From Paenibacillus sp. CAA11 (GTDB lineage Bacteria; Bacillota; Bacilli; Paenibacillales; Paenibacillaceae), in NCBI RefSeq assembly GCF_003060825.1, contig NZ_CP028922.1, forward strand, positions 1,918,501-1,982,500: a stretch of 64,000 nt of DNA, in the 5' to 3' direction. The notes beneath the pieces were generated by a model. It did no database searches and was not told the origin of the DNA. It saw only the letters and a program-made list of their open reading frames with translations. How positions within the stretch are numbered: position 1 is the stretch's first letter; the number at the start of each line of letters is the position of its first letter. Of the stretch, positions 61,630 through 64,000 are shown one piece after another. The position numbers were made by a program, and so were the translations under genes.

Positions 61630-63723
61630 ATGGCATTTCAGCCAAATCCGGGCGACGAGATTATCATCAATGGAATAACTTATTGCATCGGAACGCATCC
61701 TGCGGCTCCCGGAATGGCCTACGCCCAAGTAGGACGACAGGGCGCTGTATACCAACTTGTGCCCAAATCAGGGGACCTGTCCTCTGCAATGGCTTTAAAA
61801 ATTTTTCTTCCGAAGTTTCGGATTCCTTCGCTGGTCCATCAATCTGAGATGATGGAGCGTTATGCCTCGGTTCCGGGACTTCGCGTGTGTAAACGAGAGG
61901 TGCTCACGCCTGAGAGGAACGCAGAGCTGATTGCGCAGTATCCGGATTTGCTTTATGCGGTTGTGATGCCCTGGATTCATGGTTATACCTGGATGGATGT
62001 GATTACTACCCAGCAGGAGCTGAAGGCAGAGGAAAGCCTCAAGCTGGCAACTGCGCTTGCCGGTGTGGGTTCGGCGATGGAACAGCGGGGCGCTGCGCAT
62101 ACCGACTTATCGGCGCCTAATATTATATTTAACGGCGCAGAATCATTGGTTTTGGAGCTGGTGGATGTTGAGCAGCTTTACAGCCCTCGTCTGGACCCGC
62201 CGGAGTTCTCATTGTCTGGTTCGCCAGGGTACGCTTCTTATGAACATCTGCGCTCTGCAGGAAATGCATGGAATCCGTATGCTGACCGCTTTGCGGGGGC
62301 CGTTATACTTGCGGAGATGCTGTGCTGGTGTGATAGAGAAATCCGCGAAGCCGCCTGGGGAGAAAGCTATTTCGATTCTAATGAGCTGCAGGAGCAAGGA
62401 TCGCGCTACAAGCTTATGCTGGAGAAGCTGGAGAAGCTGTGGGGAGCTCAGGTTGCCGAGCTGTTCAGAAGAGCTTGGAACAGCCTGGATGCCAGAAATT
62501 GCCCTACGTTCGGCGAGTGGCTGGTAGTCCTTAAGGGACTGAGCGCAGAAGGCGATAAGGACCAGGCTGAACAGCTGACGGACGAGCCTTCAAGCAAGAT
62601 TTCTTCGAGGCTGGTGGCTCTTCCAAGTACGATAGAGAGCTTTGAACAACCTGAGCTGCCTTCCAATACTGCCGCTTATGGCAAGGAGGCCAAGGCAGCA
62701 CTGCTGATGGAGCGGGCTAGGCAGCTGGAGCATGCTGGCCGCTTGGATGAGGCGCTTCAAATCTATCGCGAAGCTCATGGGCAAGCGGTGGCTGGAGGAT
62801 CGCTTGCCCATGAGCTTGCGGCAGCCATTGCTGAGCTCGAGGAACCAACACCCGAAGCTGATCCAGAAGAGGGCGGAAATCCGGCCGCTTCGGTGGTAGT
62901 GCCGGAGATAGCGGCTTCTTCGGAAGGAAAGACCCGCTCGGCACGAGCAGAGAAGCGCTGGTTCGTTCGCTGGCCGATCCTCGCTGCCGCTGCAGTTCTT
63001 CTGCTTGGGGCGGCAGCTCTGCTTGCAGTTTTGAATGGAGAGGGCATCTTCGGCTCGAAGAATTCCTCCTCCTCCAAGACAGCAGCAACACAGAAGATCG
63101 AGGAAGAACAACAGATTGAAGCAAACCAGAAAGCTGCTCAGGCTGCTGCTGAAGCCCAAGCTCAAGCAAAAGCTAACGCTAACGCTGAAGCGAAAGCCCG
63201 TGCTGAAGCGGAGGCCAAGACCAAGACTGAGGCTGAGGAGACTAAAGCCAAAGCAGATGAGCAGCAGCGCGCGTTGGCTGCACAGAAGCTGAAGGAAGAA
63301 CAGCAGGCGAAGCAAAAGGCCGAATTGGAAGAGAAATATAAGCGTCAGGTAGCATATAACAACTATTTGGCATGGAAGAAGGAACGGGATGAACGTCTGG
63401 CTAAGGAGAAGCTGGCCAAGGAGGAAGCCGCCCGCAAGCAAGCTTTAGAGCGGGAGCTGAAGGAAGTGGAACGAAAGCGCAAGGAGAAGGCTCTTCAAAA
63501 GCAGCGGCAAGAGGATGTTGTGCTCATGATCGCTTACTATAACTCAGCTTATAATGCTCAGAAGACGGGCAGTGCGGATACAGCCAGATCTTACGCTATG
63601 CAGTTCCTTGAGGTTTATGACAAAGATCCGAAATACTATGTGAAAAATGCGAAGGTGGCCAAAAGAGTGGGCCACATCTATAAATTAATTCAGAAGTCGA
63701 CCTACGAGCTGCCTAATGTATAG
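61630..63723 (+). CDS. Membrane-bound protein-kinase-like protein with long charged tail
   Basis: The product is 697 residues. The kinase-like domain (about 10-305) has no glycine-rich loop but keeps K57 (AMALKIF), H157-x-D159-x4-N164 (HTDLSAPNIIF) and D179 (VDVEQLY for DFG), so activity is possible but not certain. A TPR-like pair of helices is at about 355-385, a membrane helix at about 448-468, then an Ala/Lys/Glu/Gln-rich coiled coil (about 485-640) and a short conserved-looking end. The tail would be outside the cell. The 159 bases before it hold nothing else. AAAGAGGGAAGC precedes ATG. Confidence 0.8.
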   Translation: MAFQPNPGDEIIINGITYCIGTHPAAPGMAYAQVGRQGAVYQLVPKSGDLSSAMALKIFLPKFRIPSLVHQSEMMERYASVPGLRVCKREVLTPERNAELIAQYPDLLYAVVMPWIHGYTWMDVITTQQELKAEESLKLATALAGVGSAMEQRGAAHTDLSAPNIIFNGAESLVLELVDVEQLYSPRLDPPEFSLSGSPGYASYEHLRSAGNAWNPYADRFAGAVILAEMLCWCDREIREAAWGESYFDSNELQEQGSRYKLMLEKLEKLWGAQVAELFRRAWNSLDARNCPTFGEWLVVLKGLSAEGDKDQAEQLTDEPSSKISSRLVALPSTIESFEQPELPSNTAAYGKEAKAALLMERARQLEHAGRLDEALQIYREAHGQAVAGGSLAHELAAAIAELEEPTPEADPEEGGNPAASVVVPEIAASSEGKTRSARAEKRWFVRWPILAAAAVLLLGAAALLAVLNGEGIFGSKNSSSSKTAATQKIEEEQQIEANQKAAQAAAEAQAQAKANANAEAKARAEAEAKTKTEAEETKAKADEQQRALAAQKLKEEQQAKQKAELEEKYKRQVAYNNYLAWKKERDERLAKEKLAKEEAARKQALERELKEVERKRKEKALQKQRQEDVVLMIAYYNSAYNAQKTGSADTARSYAMQFLEVYDKDPKYYVKNAKVAKRVGHIYKLIQKSTYELPNV

Positions 63724-63773
63724 TCAGCCTAAAGAAAGATGTGTAAAGAACGGCTAGAGAGAAGGAGAGGGAC

Positions 63774-64000
63774 ATGAGTTATACGGTTCAGGCGTCACAG
63801 CGTACACCCGCACTGATCATTTACTTAATTGATGTCAGCGCCTCGATGAATCTGCTGATGGATGGGCGGCGGAGAATAGACATTGTGTACGAGGGCTTGA
63901 CACAGGCCATAAGGCAGATGGTCTTTCGCTCCACTAAAGGCACACGGCTTACTCCAAGGTATCGTGTGGCTATTCTAGCTTATAGTGACGAGGTATACGA
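63774..64000 (+). CDS. Von Willebrand A domain protein (partial, continues past the window)
   Basis: The visible 75 codons start behind GAAGGAGAGG. They show the MIDAS motif D-V-S-A-S-M after LIIYLIDV, followed by an amphipathic helix and VAILAYSDEVY, the second strand of a VWA domain. The location 50 bases after the kinase-like gene suggests the same operon; kinase-plus-VWA pairs occur in several secretion and tellurite-type loci. Role here is unknown. Confidence 0.8.
   Translation, partial: MSYTVQASQRTPALIIYLIDVSASMNLLMDGRRRIDIVYEGLTQAIRQMVFRSTKGTRLTPRYRVAILAYSDEVY

Noticed and set aside
63065..63440. Tandem repeat in the kinase-like gene
   Set aside because: The Ala/Lys/Glu-rich region is low-complexity coiled coil, not a true DNA repeat with a constant unit.

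Overview
The window reads as a chromosomal segment of a spore-forming, low-to-moderate GC Firmicute, most probably a Paenibacillus. The evidence is gene order (ymfI-ymfJ-ymfK-rodZ-pgsA-cinA-recA-recX-rny-ymdB-spoVS and miaB-ymcA, as around recA in Bacillus), protein sequence character, frequent TTG/GTG starts with strong purine-rich Shine-Dalgarno sequences, a sigma-H type promoter before spoVS, and a Firmicute LexA (DinR) box before recA. I saw no rRNA, tRNA or CRISPR array.

Layout. 1-11 kb: conserved core (cell shape, phospholipid synthesis, recombination, RNA turnover, sporulation). 11-26.9 kb: metabolism. It holds a dipeptidase, a KorAB-type 2-oxoacid:ferredoxin oxidoreductase, PduL, a DUF421 membrane protein, MiaB and RicA/YmcA, a thioesterase, a three-gene NAD salvage group (NrtR-like Nudix protein, nicotinamidase, nicotinate phosphoribosyltransferase), a second two-gene 2-oxoacid:ferredoxin oxidoreductase and a YhdH/YhfP-type reductase. 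27-35 kb: a sucrose/levan module made of a PTS IIBC permease, a BglG/SacT-type antiterminator, an RNA antiterminator target plus terminator, levansucrase (sacB) and an endolevanase (levB). A group IIC intron sits between sacB and levB, directly behind the sacB terminator. 35-41.9 kb: lipoprotein, MoaB, a COG0523 GTPase beside an 18-cysteine copper-storage protein, an OPT transporter paired with a lone PqqD-like protein, a HEPN-like protein and an SLH/PrcB-like exported protein. 41.9-54.3 kb: a BmrC/BmrD-like multidrug ABC pair on the minus strand with a leader-peptide attenuator, another ABC exporter, YpdA-like reductase plus DUF441 protein, an ArsR/DUF2087 regulator with a palindromic operator candidate, a cre-controlled DUF3939-like gene, a HAD hydrolase and an MFS exporter.

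55.2-64 kb, continuing past the right edge, is the most unusual part: a type VII secretion (ESX/WXG100) locus. Its order is a YukD/EsaB-like ubiquitin-fold protein, a three-ATPase EccC/EssC protein without N-terminal FHA domains, a protein whose layout recalls EspG chaperones, an unrecognised helical protein, a WXG100 protein, a membrane kinase-like protein with a long charged tail, and a von Willebrand A protein cut by the window edge. EssA, EssB and EsaA, the usual Firmicute partners, are not seen inside the window.

Regulation that can be read directly: SOS control of recA, sigma-H control of spoVS, antitermination of levansucrase, ribosome-dependent attenuation (inferred) of the bmrCD-like operon, and probable carbon catabolite control of the gene at 51.5 kb. 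All family assignments come from reading sequence without database searches; starts were chosen from Shine-Dalgarno placement and family-typical N-termini.
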